Positions 51,301 through 62,280 are shown, counted from the stretch's first letter. The stretch: 64,000 nucleotides of DNA from Tubulanus polymorphus (GCF_964204645.1 NC_134034.1:12529962-12593961), one strand, 5' to 3'. Numbers and translations: made by a program. The notes: generated by a model from the sequence alone, not told the origin.

Positions 51301-53341
51301 AATTGAAGCAAAAATACTCTTGAAATGGAACCTCAAGTGAAGCACATAATCAAAGCCACTTTTTCTACCAATTAAGGAATGCAGTGTATGAACTGATCAC
51401 ACACTTACCGGTCAGTTTACCAGACGTATACCCGTAACTGTTGAACGCTGTTTTCGGACGATCTTTCGATAATTTCAGCCACTTTTCAAACGCGGCCGTC
51501 GCTTCCTCTTTCTTACGTTGCTGCTCTTCTAACGTTTTCTGTTTTTTCTCATCTTCCTCTTGTTTCTGTTTCAGTTCGGCTTCTTTTTTTTGTCTGAACG
51601 AAAAAAAATGTTTAATTTTTTCAATTTTTCGTAAATTCATCCTCTCGGAAAAGTGATTTTCAGATAAGTGGCGCCACCGTGCTCCCCGTTACCTCGACCA
51701 TTCTTTATATTTCTGTTTCGATTTCTCTTCGACGTGTCGTTTCTCTTCGGTTTTCATTTCCTCCGCGACTTTTTGTTTCTGTTTCTCGAGTTTCGTTTTC
51801 GTTTGTTCCTGGATGTTTTTCTGATGAAGCCACTCTTTACGTTTCTCCTCGGCTTGTTTCAGTTTGCGCTGTTTTTCCGTTTCCAGGCGCTGTTTCTCTT
51901 CCTGTTCGCGTTTCAGTTTCTCTCGTTCTTGCGTTTTTTTCTTGCGTTCGAGTCGGGCTTTTTCGACGAGCCATTTCTCCCACGACGACAGCTTTTTGAT
52001 TTTTGCCTCCTCATCATCATCATCATCATCAGCAGCAGCAGTTTCACTGAATCATTAAAATAAACATGATTATAATCTTACATATTACTTATAGAAAGAA
52101 TACCCCAGATTATCCATATATGAACCTGGGCCCGGTTCACCAGTTGAGAGTTAGAGTTAACTCGGAGTTAAAGTTAGTTCATTTCAGTGAGTTAACTCAG
52201 AGTCAAATCTTAACTCAGAACTATGGAACTGGGTCCTGATCTATTTATAAAAAGGCCTCGCCTCTGGGGCCAGTTGTTGCTCTGTCATGGCTTAGACTCA
52301 AGACCAGCCTAAGGCCAACTTATTTCAATAGCCAATCTAACAACTTAAGACCAGTCAAACACCATTTTGGTTCTATAGCCAATCTAATAATTTAAAACCA
52401 GTATAAGCTCATTTTGGTTCTATAACCAATCTAACTTAAGACCAGTCTAAGCTCATTTTGGTTTTACAGCTAATCTAACAACTTAAGACCAGGCAGTCTA
52501 AGACCATCATAGCTCAATTTGGTTCAATAGCCAACTTAACAACTTGAGACCAGTGATAAAACTTAAGACTTTTGGAATTACTTTGCAGCCAGGTCAAACC
52601 CGCTCTAAACCTTGAACTTCAAACAACTTTATGACTAAAGCAGCTTCTTCGCCCTACCTCCCTCTCCCCCACTCAACTCTCCTTTCACCTCTCACCTACC
52701 CTCCCCCAGACCTTTTTACTCACCTCTCCCTTCCCAGGATTATCTACTCACCTCCCCTATCTAACCACTCCACCTCCAACCCTTAATTCTCACCTATCAA
52801 ACGCTTTTATTCCGTTGTTATTCAATTCTTTATTCTGTTTATCGTCGAGTTCAGTTTTCTTGTCGTCGTTTTTCTCCTCGTTCCGCTCATCCTCATTGTT
52901 GCGGCCGTCGACGGTTACGCCGCCGATATTCTCTATATCTGCGTCGTAATCGTCGAGGCTGTCGTGATCGAGAACGGAGATCAAAGATTTCGTCGAATCG
53001 CCTGAAAATTAAATTAAATAAACTTTGAATTCTTTCACTCAAGCCTAAATTGGTTCTAATTCTTCCTCAGAAAATTTGCTTCATTTTTAGATATTTTTTT
53101 CTTAACTTTATATTTCAAATTAAGTTCCAAAAAAAATCCTATTCTAATTTTTGGGTCAAAAAAAGACAAGAATCCTAGATCTGCCCAGAATAATGAACTT
53201 GAACTTCAATTCAATTATATTGTTGATACCTGTTGAATCTAGTGATAATGAATGACTGCTTGAACTGATAATTCGAGTGCTCTCATGAACCGGTGACGGG
53301 TGTTTAACAATAGCGGTCACTGGACGAGGTCTCGCACTCAT
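45366..53341 (-). CDS. CCDC34: Coiled-coil domain-containing protein 34
   Basis: Five coding exons on the minus strand: 53341-53230, 53001-52794, 52046-51693, 51593-51409, 45517-45366. They sum to 1011 nt (336 aa) with matching phases. The middle exons encode a charged coiled coil with family marks WEKWLVEKARLERK, HQKNIQEQ and KYKEWS. Exon 4 ends FNSYGYTSGKLTG. Exon 5 continues YYDRTAYPTPSYYNPIPWQP; human CCDC34 has SYGYANGKLTG followed by a similar NPIPWKP segment, so the distant last exon is well supported. A non-coding leader probably precedes it (acceptor at 53375, donor near 53703). Human CCDC34 is linked to sperm flagella and ciliary function. The last intron, 51408-45518, holds a complete gene on the other strand. 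Confidence 0.92.
45714..45955 (+). repeat. Dispersed repeat around GCCCGGGACAAG, copy 2 of 3
   Basis: Same family as 32206-32466 and 48888-49125. It lies in the long CCDC34 intron, upstream of the nested gene. Confidence 0.75.
46653..51026 (+). CDS. Dpy-30 motif, coiled-coil and ankyrin-like repeat protein (nested gene)
   Basis: Ten coding exons: 46653-47289, 47379-47617, 48018-48178, 48508-48671, 49230-49349, 49861-50027, 50142-50342, 50426-50524, 50617-50809, 50902-51026. They sum to 2106 nt (701 aa). Residues 1-212 are acidic, rich in E/T/Q and probably disordered. Near 247-285 is a Dpy-30 motif (YLANALGNVLTEALAEV, then RPWDPVEYLAMWLYKY). Residues about 293-346 form an E/Q/R coiled coil. 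Ankyrin-like helices follow (KVLHRAAADPDSDMTALL, LTLLHKAIINEKMELIDYL, AMHYAYASTNDGIVELL). The tail has four EEVGAGQ-type 21-bp repeats. Dpy-30 motifs dimerise and occur in COMPASS and in axonemal proteins; ankyrin plus coiled coil suggests an axonemal scaffold, as inference. A leader exon may end at 46488, with acceptor at 46626. A poly(A) signal lies at 51083-51088. The donor after exon 4 (GTTTAA) is weak. Confidence 0.88.
47768..47889. mobile_element. Palindromic MITE family 2 in the nested gene
   Basis: Starts GGGGCCAGTTCCACAGTTGT and ends GGTGGAACTGGGTCCAGGG, with inner arms GAGTTAAAAATCAG and GAGTTAACTCCCGAG. It lies in intron 2 of the Dpy-30 gene. Confidence 0.75.
48888..49125 (+). repeat. 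Dispersed repeat around GCCCGGGACAAG, copy 3 of 3
   Basis: Same family as 32206-32466 and 45714-45955. It lies in intron 4 of the nested Dpy-30 gene. Confidence 0.75.
49510..49653. mobile_element. Palindromic MITE family 3 in the nested gene
   Basis: Starts GGCCCTGGACCCAGTTGCAC and ends GACTATGCAACCGGCCCC, with complementary ACTTAAGTCC and GGACTTTAGTC arms. Same family as 22048-22188. Confidence 0.7.
51083..51088 (+). terminator. Candidate polyadenylation signal of the nested Dpy-30 gene
   Basis: AATAAA lies 57 bases after the stop codon. Another AATAAA overlaps the stop itself (about 51022-51027). Either would end the transcript before CCDC34 exon 4 (51409-51593), so mature mRNAs need not overlap. 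Confidence 0.5.
52128..52236. mobile_element. Palindromic MITE family 2 in CCDC34 intron 2
   Basis: Starts GGGCCCGGTTCACCAGTTG and ends CTATGGAACTGGGTCC. The central arms are TTAACTCGGAGTTAA and TTAACTCAGAGTCAA. Same family as 47768-47889. Confidence 0.7.
52266..52595. mobile_element. MITE family 3 copy with internal tandem expansion
   Basis: The family 3 end GGGCCAGTTGTTGCTCTGTC is followed by about five copies of a unit of about 55 bp containing AACTTAAGACCAGTCTAAG and CATTTTGGTTCTATAGCC. It ends TTTGCAGCCAGG. The repeat unit is the element's own inner arm. Confidence 0.65.
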
Positions 53342-54507
53342 TGTTGTTTTGTTGTCTTCTCGGGTCCGGACAAACTGGAAAAAAAATATTTTCTAATAAG
53401 TAAAAATATTCGTTCTGCACAGCAGTGACCAATCTGATAAAAAGTTGATAAACTGTTAAATACACTTTTGGATAAAGTTTCGCACAATTGAATAAGATTA
53501 AATTCGATTATTTTTGAACTCTTTTGAAAGCGCCATAAAACGGAAAAAACGCAGACTATTTTCTCGACAAAAAAACTAACCGGTTTTAAGTGGATTATTC
53601 GGTAATTTTGAAGCGCTGTCAACTCGAACAATCACTTCACGAGATTAACCACATTAAATATTACATCAGAGATTATTCATTCTAGAATTAAACGAGTTCT
53701 TACCGGTTAAAACGTGTCAATACTTGTTTATAAAACAACTCAACGGTCGCGTAACGGTCGCAGTTTGTTTACTTCCGCCCGGATGTGCCTCGGCTTGTCC
53801 GACTCCGGTTCCTAAGCCGAATCCTTATCCGAAATGACTCCGAGTCCGATTTCCGAATAGTCCGATATCATGCAACGGAAAACGGGGAACCGGACAAACT
53901 CAGTAAAATACGGAAAAAGACTTAGGAATTCCCGTGCGGGCTATGACTCCATCCGGCAATTCGATATTTCGATTTTTGATTGAGGAAAATGATTCTGCAA
54001 TTTATTTGGCATGAATAAGTTTGAATAAGACACCCACACAATAGGCCCCCCTGAACCCCGAGCTTAGGTCTAAATTAGCAGATACTAAATACAACAAACA
54101 AGCACTATAGACCTGTGAGGCCGCCCTTCCGCTCAGCCCACCAGTCATTCGAATCACAGAAAAAATTACTACCTGCAATTAATTGACTTTTTCTTCATTA
54201 TCGAATGAAGTTTTATTGTAAAATGCACTTAACAAGTTTTGGTTTACACATATTTTTCATTAAAAAGGCAGTTTATGCAAGAAGTTTGGGTTCCGCGACG
54301 GAACAAGTTTTATAACTGCTCATCAAAACACAACACATAATACTACAAGACACAAAGATAGAGCACCATCAACTATTACAGAATCATTAATACAATACGA
54401 TAAAACTAACACGTAATACATGATATAATCATCCGAATACAGTTGTAAAATATGACTCAACCCTGGAAAGAGACGAACTGGAAACCCTAGTTAATATAAA
54501 CCATCAG

Positions 54508-54620
54508 GATCCAGTTCCATTAGTCGTGATGAGTGGAGTTAATTCTGAGTTAAAATTAGTTCATTTTCGATGAATTAACTCTCCAAGAATCAGATCCTAA
54601 CTACGAACTGTGGAACTGGC
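54508..54620. mobile_element. Palindromic MITE family 2, intergenic copy
   Basis: Starts GGATCCAGTTCCATTAG and ends CTGTGGAACTGGCC, around TTAATTCTGAGTTAA. It lies between CCDC34 and PNKD; apart from this element, the next one and a minisatellite, 53.8-55.8 kb shows no gene. Confidence 0.65.
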
Positions 54621-54801
54621 CAGTGGAGCCAATGTCTAGAATAAATACCCCGAGACGAGTAGTACTATATAGGTTAACTATTACTTTAAAGGTTAACTAA
54701 TACTTTGCTATTAATGTATGGTAGTTTCATCATTCACCTCATCAAGCTACTATACATTAGTAGTGAAAGCTTGTGCGTCAAATAAATAGTTTACCTTTAA
54801 C

Positions 54802-55086
54802 CGTTTCAGTGCGTCTACACCGCAGTGTGGTGTATAAATCAGTAATGGATTTTGCTAATACACGGCAATGCGGTGTATTGATGTAATTAGTAATTAGTAA
54901 TTATCTCTCTTGAAAGATGGCAGCACCTGTCAAACATAGTGAAATATTAGTAACTAACGATACACTGTGCCACAGTGTAGACGCACTATAGTGGTATTCC
55001 CGTTATTCAACACACTAGGGTGGAATTTTTAAAAATTTTCAAATTATCTCCAGCACTATAGGGTATTAATAAGTCAGCACTGAAAC
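54802..55086. mobile_element. piggyBac-type MITE, copy 4
   Basis: Homologous to 25924-26211 throughout. Left flank TTAA (54798-54801) is kept; the right end reads GCACTGAAAC, with the right TTAA lost. As at 39568-40042, it sits inside a decayed larger element (about 54640-55110). Confidence 0.8.
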
Positions 55087-55324
55087 TCGACTCGTATCTG
55101 GTTAACATCGTTCCTGATCTACGAAATGTCTAGGACGTCAAAAAGGAAGGAAATCCCTGAGACAGATACATCCACGATTAAAATCCAAACTGATCTATCT
55201 CTATTTACACAGTATGCTGCTAACAGGAAGACCTAGTGACCAGTTGTATGTGGAGGCACTTCAATTGTTTTTGTACTCACAAATATACATACAAATACTT
55301 CATAGTAAACAAACTCGATAATTG

Positions 55325-55760
55325 AGCGACAGCACTGAACTCCCAGAGCTGTGTCCTGAACTGTGGAACTAGATCCAGAACTGTGGAAACGGGTCCAGAA
55401 CTGTGGAAATCGATCCAGAACTGCGGATCTGGGTCTCGGATTGTGGAACTGGGTCCAGAACTTCAGAACTGAAACTGATTCAAGCACTGCGGAACTGGAT
55501 CCAGAACTGTGGAACTGGCTACTGAATTGTGGAACTAGTACTGAACTTCCAGAGCTGTGTCCTGAACTGTGGAACTAGATCCAGAACTGTGGAAACGGGT
55601 CCAGAACTGTGGAAATCGATCCAGAACTGCGGATCTGGGTCTCGGATTGTGGAACTGGGTCCAGAACTTCAGAACTGAAACTGGTTCAAGCACTGCGGAA
55701 CTGGATCCAGAACTGTGGAACTGGCTACTGAATTGTGAAACTAGTCCTGGTGTCTGGATT
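55325..55760. repeat. GGAACTGGATCCAGAACTGT minisatellite with 206-bp higher-order repeat
   Basis: Units of about 22 bp in the opposite orientation to the PAR-3 arrays of the same family. A block of 206 bp is duplicated almost exactly (starts at 55349 and 55555). It lies just 3' of the PNKD gene. Confidence 0.9.
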
Positions 55761-55854
55761 GTTCAACGGCTGCTGCCTGACTATACGATAATATTCCACT
55801 GCATATTTCTGTTCAGATCAATGTCAAGGTCACATATGTAGACGCCGTTTTATT

Positions 55855-58257
55855 TCACAGTTTATATTTGAATTTATCTTTACTCTGACGTAACGAGAGT
55901 AACATCTGAACACGTGTGGAATCCGGTTCCGTGTTGTATTGTTCCAATAATCCGATCGCCGATAGCAACATCGGGTCGTCCGTTCGTAGGAATGGATTAT
56001 ATTGTTTTTCTTCCCAAATACTCGACGGAACCTGAAAACATACAACATACAACATACAACATTCAACATACAACATACAACTCTTAATTTCATGTTTCAA
56101 GTTTATAAAGATCTGAAGGCTTACCGTGGAGAGTCGTTTTTCTCTTTGAGTTTTCACCCAGTCATGTTTCTCCTAAAAGAAAACCAAAGATATCAAAATT
56201 TTACCGTAAAATTATAACCTTTATTACGCCACCGTTGGAACTGATGACAAATAACGAATTTGACATTATGAAGAATTATATTTTCATTGAGAATTTGAGT
56301 TAGATTTCAATGAATTTGCGCAGACCTGAGATCTGACTTATCGAACTGAAAAAAGTATCTCCATTTAGCCATAAATTAGTCATTTATTTATCCTTCACTC
56401 TGTGCATATAGTTCACATACAACCCCGCGCGGTGGCGCTATTTATGATGTTATCTATGACAATCAACACAAGCTCGTATTTGACAAAAAACGGGTCTAAT
56501 TTTTTACAAGGTATAAATTTACCAATCTTGCATAGTGATGATGGACTGATAAAGTGAATTCCTTAAATATCAGAAGAGGCAGAGGAAGAGAGAGAGAAAG
56601 AGAGAGAGAGAAAGAGGGGAGAGAGAGAGGGAGATATGAAACGGTACCTGTAATTTCTGATTATTTGGGTTGATATATCGAGCGAATTCGAGATTATCGA
56701 GAGCGTACTCGTGACCGGGCCACAGTAACGTATCCTCGTGAAGATTCGAGATTCTATCCAGCGATTGTTGCATCGTTGCCGCGGTTTCTTCAAACATTCG
56801 TCCTAAAGTACGAGAAAATAAATCTCCGATTTTCAAATGGAAATTATACGAAGTAACCGATAGCGTCGATCTGATTGTTGACTTACCGCAACCTCCGATG
56901 AATAAATGATCTCCGCAGAATAACGAATTCGGGGCGTTGAAACTCTTGCCGTCGAGTAAATAGGTCACGTGACCGACCGTGTGTCCGGGGGTGAAAATAG
57001 CGGTGAATTTCAATCCGCTGTTCGGAATTAAAATCTCTTCGTTATCGACGACAGATCTGCAAAATATCGAAATTCACAACGATATATCGAGTGACTAAAA
57101 TGAGAATGTTTCGTTTTCGGTCGGAGCAGACGTACTTCGTGACGTCTGGCACGTGGTCGTCCGCGTTACCAACTATCTGTACGTTTCTATATTTAGATTT
57201 GTAGAATTTATTTCCACCGCTGTGATCCCTACAAATACACAATTAATTAGTGATTTCATAGGGGGAAATATAGAGCTGGCCATCTTGTCTATAGACCAAA
57301 TTCGGAATAGGGAGATTTATGGAGGCAGATATTTTTCCTGAAGTGGTCTAGAGATCAAATCACTAGCAGACAATTTGATGATGTAATGGAAAGGGGCTGT
57401 TGTTTTTGTAATTAGGGGGATCTTTAACGGAATCCAGGGTTAAAGGTAATACCAGTATATAAAACTGGCTCCTGGGTTCTTGTAGATGCTATCAAACTTG
57501 ATGATGTCATAGGGAGTTTTGATCTGACAGGACTCGGGGGCAATATGATGAGGTCATACGGGGACTAATGGAGAAAACACTCATTTCTGGATTGAAGCAA
57601 AAATTTGATGATGTCATAGGGGGATGTGACGTACCAGTGTTTATGAGTCGTAAGAACTGTTTGTAAATTCACTTCTTCTTTAGTAAGTATCGGTTGAATG
57701 GCGTCCGGATCAGCGGGGTCAATCAGTACGCCCGACCCGGTTTTCATATCTTTAATTAGATAACAGTAATTATCTAAACTAATCGGTATCGGTAAAATGC
57801 GTAGACCGCCGTCGAAATCCAGCGGTTCAACAACCGAGTGTCCGTTCTCGTATTTCTGGTTGGCTTTAGTAACGTCGCGACGATAATAGAAATATCCCAG
57901 ACGTGTTCGAGTGTAGAAAAAATACCTGAAATATAGAATAGGAAAAACTAATGAGGCCGCGAGGAGGGTTGAGGGCATCATATCGGCTGCTACCCCGGAT
58001 TTCAATCTGTCTCTGTGCATTAGGCCCTTCCCACTCCAGCTAGCAGAACCTACAACCGTCACTAGCCCGAAATGACTAAGCAGTGATGAATGCCCAACAT
58101 TACCCAATTTTCGGAGAGCGTACTAAGGGGGAGCTAGAGCTTGATTAGTGTTTACCTACTATTCATTTCACTTCATGTTTTAGTTAGCCTAGTTAGTAAT
58201 AGTAGTAGCATAGTATATTTACCCTATTTTGAAGAGTGTACTGCCCTGTTTTGCCAT
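55855..58257 (-). CDS. PNKD: PNKD-type metallo-beta-lactamase-fold hydrolase
   Basis: Seven coding exons on the minus strand: 58257-58223, 57925-57635, 57228-57136, 57056-56887, 56802-56648, 56172-56125, 56031-55855. They sum to 969 nt (322 aa). The N-terminus MAKQGSTLFKIG leads into YFFYTRTRLGYFYYRR, as in PNKD, rather than a cytosolic glyoxalase II start. Metal-binding motifs are complete: THKHWDHSGGN, FTPGHTVGH, FCGDHLFIGGCG and LLWPGHEYA. The C-terminus has EKQYNPFLRT, also typical of PNKD. Glyoxalase II-like proteins hydrolyse S-acyl-glutathione; the substrate of PNKD is less certain. An AATAAA follows the TGA stop directly (55849-55854), so the 3' UTR may be very short. It is divergent from AFMID copy 1. 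Confidence 0.93.
56570..56635. repeat. (GA)n-rich tract in PNKD intron
   Basis: GAGAGAGAAAGAGAGAG-type purine tract just after the donor of PNKD exon 5 (pyrimidine-rich on the transcribed strand). Confidence 0.85.
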
Positions 58258-58588
58258 ATTGTTCAGTTTTCTGTAAGCATATAAACACACGCATATAAAT
58301 ACAACCACAGCTGAGTAAACTAATATCATTCCTAACAGTATTAACGGTAGATTTCAGCGATTTTTGGATTTTTCTGAAAATGAAAAATGGTACGTAGCAG
58401 GGGTTTTCCAGGGAATCACCGTTTTCGGAATTTCCTCACGAATCCCGGCCTTTCCTCTACGGAAGCCCTGTCTGTCACACCTACTCTCCGTGCGACGTTT
58501 TGGTCCGTAATTTCGTTAATAATCGGTTTATCTACCTTTATTATGCATCAATTTGTTCAGTGAGGAATTTGAACACCGCTGTACAGTA

Positions 58589-59037
58589 GGTGACATAAGA
58601 GATAATTTTTTTCATAATTTCGACTTAATAAGTCGAATTTCGAGATAATAAGTCGAATTTCGTGTTAATTAAGTCGAATTTCGACTTGATAAGTCAAAAT
58701 TCGACATAATAAGTCGAATTTCGTGTAAATTAAGTCGAATTTCGCCGAAAATAAAACTCGAAATTCGACTTAATTAACACGAAATTCGACTTATTATCTC
58801 GAAATTCGACTTAATAAGTCGAATTTCGACATAATTAGTCGAATTTCGTGTTAATTAAGTCAAATTTCGACTTAATAAGTCGAAATTCGACATGAAAATA
58901 AAACTCGAAATTCGACTTAATTAACTCGAAATTCGACTTAATTAACACGAAATTCGACTTATTAAGTCGAAATTCGACTTGTTAAGTCGAAATTCGACTT
59001 AAGTCGAAATTGTGAAAAAGTTTTCTCGTATGTCACC
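58589..59037. mobile_element. TA-flanked palindromic element filled with a self-complementary satellite
   Basis: Left end GGTGACATAAGAGATAATTT and right end (reverse complement) GGTGACATACGAGAAAACTT form terminal inverted repeats of about 38 bp with mismatches, flanked by TA on both sides (58587-58588, 59038-59039). Between them are about 20 copies of AAGTCGAATTTCGACTTAAT-like units in both orientations. TA target duplication fits a Tc1/mariner-type MITE, by inference. It lies between PNKD and AFMID copy 1, about 150 bases from the AFMID start. Confidence 0.75.
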
Positions 59038-59080
59038 TAGGGGCTTCCGTATTCCTCGGCCCGGGAATCACCCTTTCCCG

Positions 59081-59090
59081 ATGACGTCAT
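59081..59090. promoter_or_regulatory. CRE-like site upstream of AFMID copy 1
   Basis: TGACGTCA lies about 108 bases before the ATG. The same site in the same context precedes AFMID copy 2 (62271-62280, about 106 bases). Both are followed by TTTGTCACTTTC and TTGTGGAATTTGGATCG. The palindrome is the consensus for CREB/ATF bZIP factors. Confidence 0.5.
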
Positions 59091-59188
59091 TTCAGCTCTC
59101 CGGTGTCGGCGTCACTCGAATCAATTTGTCACTTTCACTCGAACTATTGTGGAATTTGGATCGGTTTTAACAGGATTTGACAATAAGT

Positions 59189-61797
59189 ATGAGTTGGACA
59201 CCGAGAAGCGATGAAGTGAGTTTATAAATACTGAAAAAATTTATGACTGACAAAATCTAAAAATGGATTTAATTTATCAAAACTGTGAAAAAACGAACAA
59301 ATTCAAACCAGTTTTATTGTTTGATCTTTTTAACCCATTGTTTTCTTCTATTATGAAACAGGAGTTGGATCATCAATACGATTGTAGTCGATGGACTAAA
59401 CGTGTTGATGCGGAGACAATGCGCACTGATCCAGATAGAATTGTAACTATACATCTGGATGCATTGAAAAAAAGTACGACAAAACAATCCAACCTTTTCC
59501 AAATCTTTGATTTTGTAATATCCGAGATGTTAGGGTACCTCCCCTTAGAATCTTATTGATACCGTGGTCTGTCCCTTAGTGATGAAAGACATGTATTTCT
59601 AGATGAAATCACTGATGCAAGTATTCCGTGTGAAGTTTTATCCTACGACGAATCGGACCGTCAAAAAGTGGCAGTCTACGTACCGAAAAATCTACCAAAA
59701 GGTCATTTAGTTTATTTTCCATTCGTGAAACGTTCAAAACAATAATCAACAAGTTAGAAATTCCGATTGATTATTATTTCAGACGCGCCAGTTTTGATAT
59801 TCATACACGGAGGATATTGGCAAGCGCATTTGTAAGTAAAAAATATATATGAAAAATCGGTATTCCATGTAGCTCCGATCAAACCCGACAAGAGGCTGTT
59901 CATAAATGTCCACATGAAATTGTAGAATTTTTACCCCCTCCCCCCATTTTCCATATTGCACTAACCCCCTTGTCGATTGGACTCAAAAATGCAAGGATAT
60001 CAGAAAAATAATGTTTTTCCATTCACTTAATCATTTATAATACATTCTGGACTACAGTTGCTTATTCCATACATTATCTTTTGAAAACATATCCATCTGA
60101 AGTATTCCTCCTCTAATTCGAAGTTGAAGTTATCATCCATGTATTAATGCACTGAATGATTTGTTGCGGTTTACAGAAATTAAGACGTCCACATCCAAAC
60201 AACCATCCTCCCTTGTCCACAAAAGTCCAAATTTCACAATCCCCCCGCCGCCCCCCTTTGACCTCGGACGTCTTTTATGAGCAGCCCCATATTACGTATA
60301 TTACAGTGTAACTCACGATTTGTTCCAAATTGTCGCTAAGGCCTTCGCGCCGTTCGGGGCGGCCGTCGCGTTGCTAGGTTACAACCTGTGCCCGGACGTT
60401 ACCATGTCGACGTTGGTCGAACAAGTTCTGACGGGTATCGATAAAGCTGTGGAATTTGCGGCGCAAAGAGGTTCCAGGTAAACGACCGAAGAATCGAGAA
60501 AAATTTCGATAAATCTTTTCGGATGATCGAATGATTTGAATTTATATTCAGAGGTGTTTATGTGGCTGGTGTGTCGGCTGGTGGACATTTAGCGGCGATG
60601 GTCCTCGCTAAATCTAGTCACAAATTGATCAAAGGTAGCAGCACACAATTCAGGGTTCGGTTGATGACAAGTTGGTTTGAATGTTAACTGTAGGGTAACT
60701 TACTGTGACAATTGAACAATCATGGCGTTTGTTCTCCGGTTAAAACTCAACCAACTTTTGAGCTACGCCACTAACCCTTGACGCTAAATTTTAACGAGTA
60801 ATGAGAAATCTGTCATTTTCAGGTGGGGTTCCAATCAGTGGTCTTCACGATGTTCGTAGATTGGTTCCGACTACTATTAATAAACCACTTTATCTGAATG
60901 AGTAAGTGAGAAGTAACGTCAAGTGTTTGTGTCATTATGCAGGCTGGCAGCCACCTTGATTTTACTTGCTTTCCCCCCTGACTTGCAAATTGTTTTCTCT
61001 GACTTGATCTGCTAAGAATTCGATCAATTAATTACGTAAAAAACATGGACAGAAAATGTTTGATTTTAAGCATGATCCGATGAGCTCGACATAATTCCCT
61101 GATCTTACGCATTTTTACAAAATTCCATGACGTTAATTCTGAGGATAAAAAAATTTCCTCGACTTTTGCCTGATTTACAGGTTGATAGTTACCCTATTAT
61201 AATGTCGTTCTGATCTTCATGATCATTAAAATGATCATTATTATCTCCCTATATATTACAGTGATACGGCGTGGGAAGTGAGTCCCTTGAATCAGTTGGA
61301 TTCGTACAAGAAAAACTGCGTCGATCGTAAGATTCTAATCACTTATGGAATGAACGAATCACCGGAATTCGCTGATCAATCCTCGAACTTAAACCAGGTA
61401 TGAATCAATCGCCCCATCAGTAGCCGGTAGCGCCCTCTATAATTCCCTCCTATCAGTTTCGTAACTGTTTGTTTATTTCAGGCTTTAAAGAATCTGGGAA
61501 TCGATAGCGTTCTGCTTCCTGTTCCCGATGTCGATCATTTCAACATTATTGAAAATCTTATCGACCCGGAATTTCTGCTGACAAAGGTACGTATAATACT
61601 ACGGACCATTCGGGGCTAAATCCCCCTATGACATCATTAATCCCTTTTCAGCAAATTGATGATGTCATAGGGAGATCTAAAAGAGAAGTCATGTTTTCTG
61701 GAATCATCAGTTTATAACTGTACGATTTTATTTGCCTAGGGATTTTTATTTTCTCTCTTTTTCCTTTCAGGAGATTGTCAAGTTGATGGGTCTTTGA
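59189..61797 (+). CDS. AFMID: Kynurenine formamidase, tandem copy 1
   Basis: Ten coding exons: 59189-59215, 59362-59473, 59603-59701, 59783-59831, 60307-60477, 60552-60634, 60823-60901, 61262-61397, 61482-61586, 61771-61797. They sum to 888 nt (295 aa), close to the human length of about 300. The N-terminus ELDHQYDCSRWTKR matches the family. HGGYW at 88-92 is the oxyanion-hole motif, GVSAGG near 159-164 holds the nucleophilic serine, and DVDHFNIIENL near 268-278 holds the catalytic histidine. The expected aspartate position appears as glutamate in MNESPEF (human FDSPEF). The enzyme hydrolyses N-formylkynurenine to kynurenine in tryptophan breakdown. I chose the acceptor at 59602 for exon 3 because only it fits the phase. 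AATAAA lies at 61991-61996. Confidence 0.93.
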
Positions 61798-62270
61798 ATG
61801 GGTCTGTGGCAAGTAAGAAGTTAGCTATTTCATACCCAGTATGAAAGGAAAATATAATTCTCAATGTACACTATGTACGGTATACAATTTTCTTTTAAGG
61901 ATTGAAAATGTAAATGTAATCTTTTATAATTTACGGTAAATTTCTCATCTAATATACTCAATTTATTCAGTTTTAAAGCACATAGATATAAATAAAACGT
62001 TATGCTGATTAACGGGTTATATCGATCATAGAAATAAATTATTTTCACTCTAATATATTTATTCCTTTTGTTTTATATTGTATGGATTTTAAACAGGAGA
62101 ATAAAAAGGCATTCTTTAATACTTTTCATGGAAAGTCACCATATTGAATGGGACAGGCAACCAGTCTATCTTGAATGGGGCAGGCTACCAGTCTAGTTAG
62201 CTGTCAGTCGGGGTTTTCCAGAATCAGCGGCCTTTGGGATTTCTTCGGAAATCCCCGTCCAGAGTTCTCG

Positions 62271-62280
62271 CTGACGTCAT
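62271..62280. promoter_or_regulatory. CRE-like site upstream of AFMID copy 2
   Basis: CTGACGTCAT in the same promoter context as 59081-59090, retained after the gene duplication. Confidence 0.5.

Noticed and set aside
53765-53945. Possible short gene in the CCGG-richer stretch upstream of CCDC34
   Set aside because: No open frame of note; it fits a promoter or leader region of CCDC34.
59575-59602. Earlier acceptor for AFMID exon 3 that would add VFLD residues
   Set aside because: AG sites before 59601 leave the wrong phase for exon 2; only TTTCTAG at 59596-59602 joins in frame, and the same holds for copy 2.
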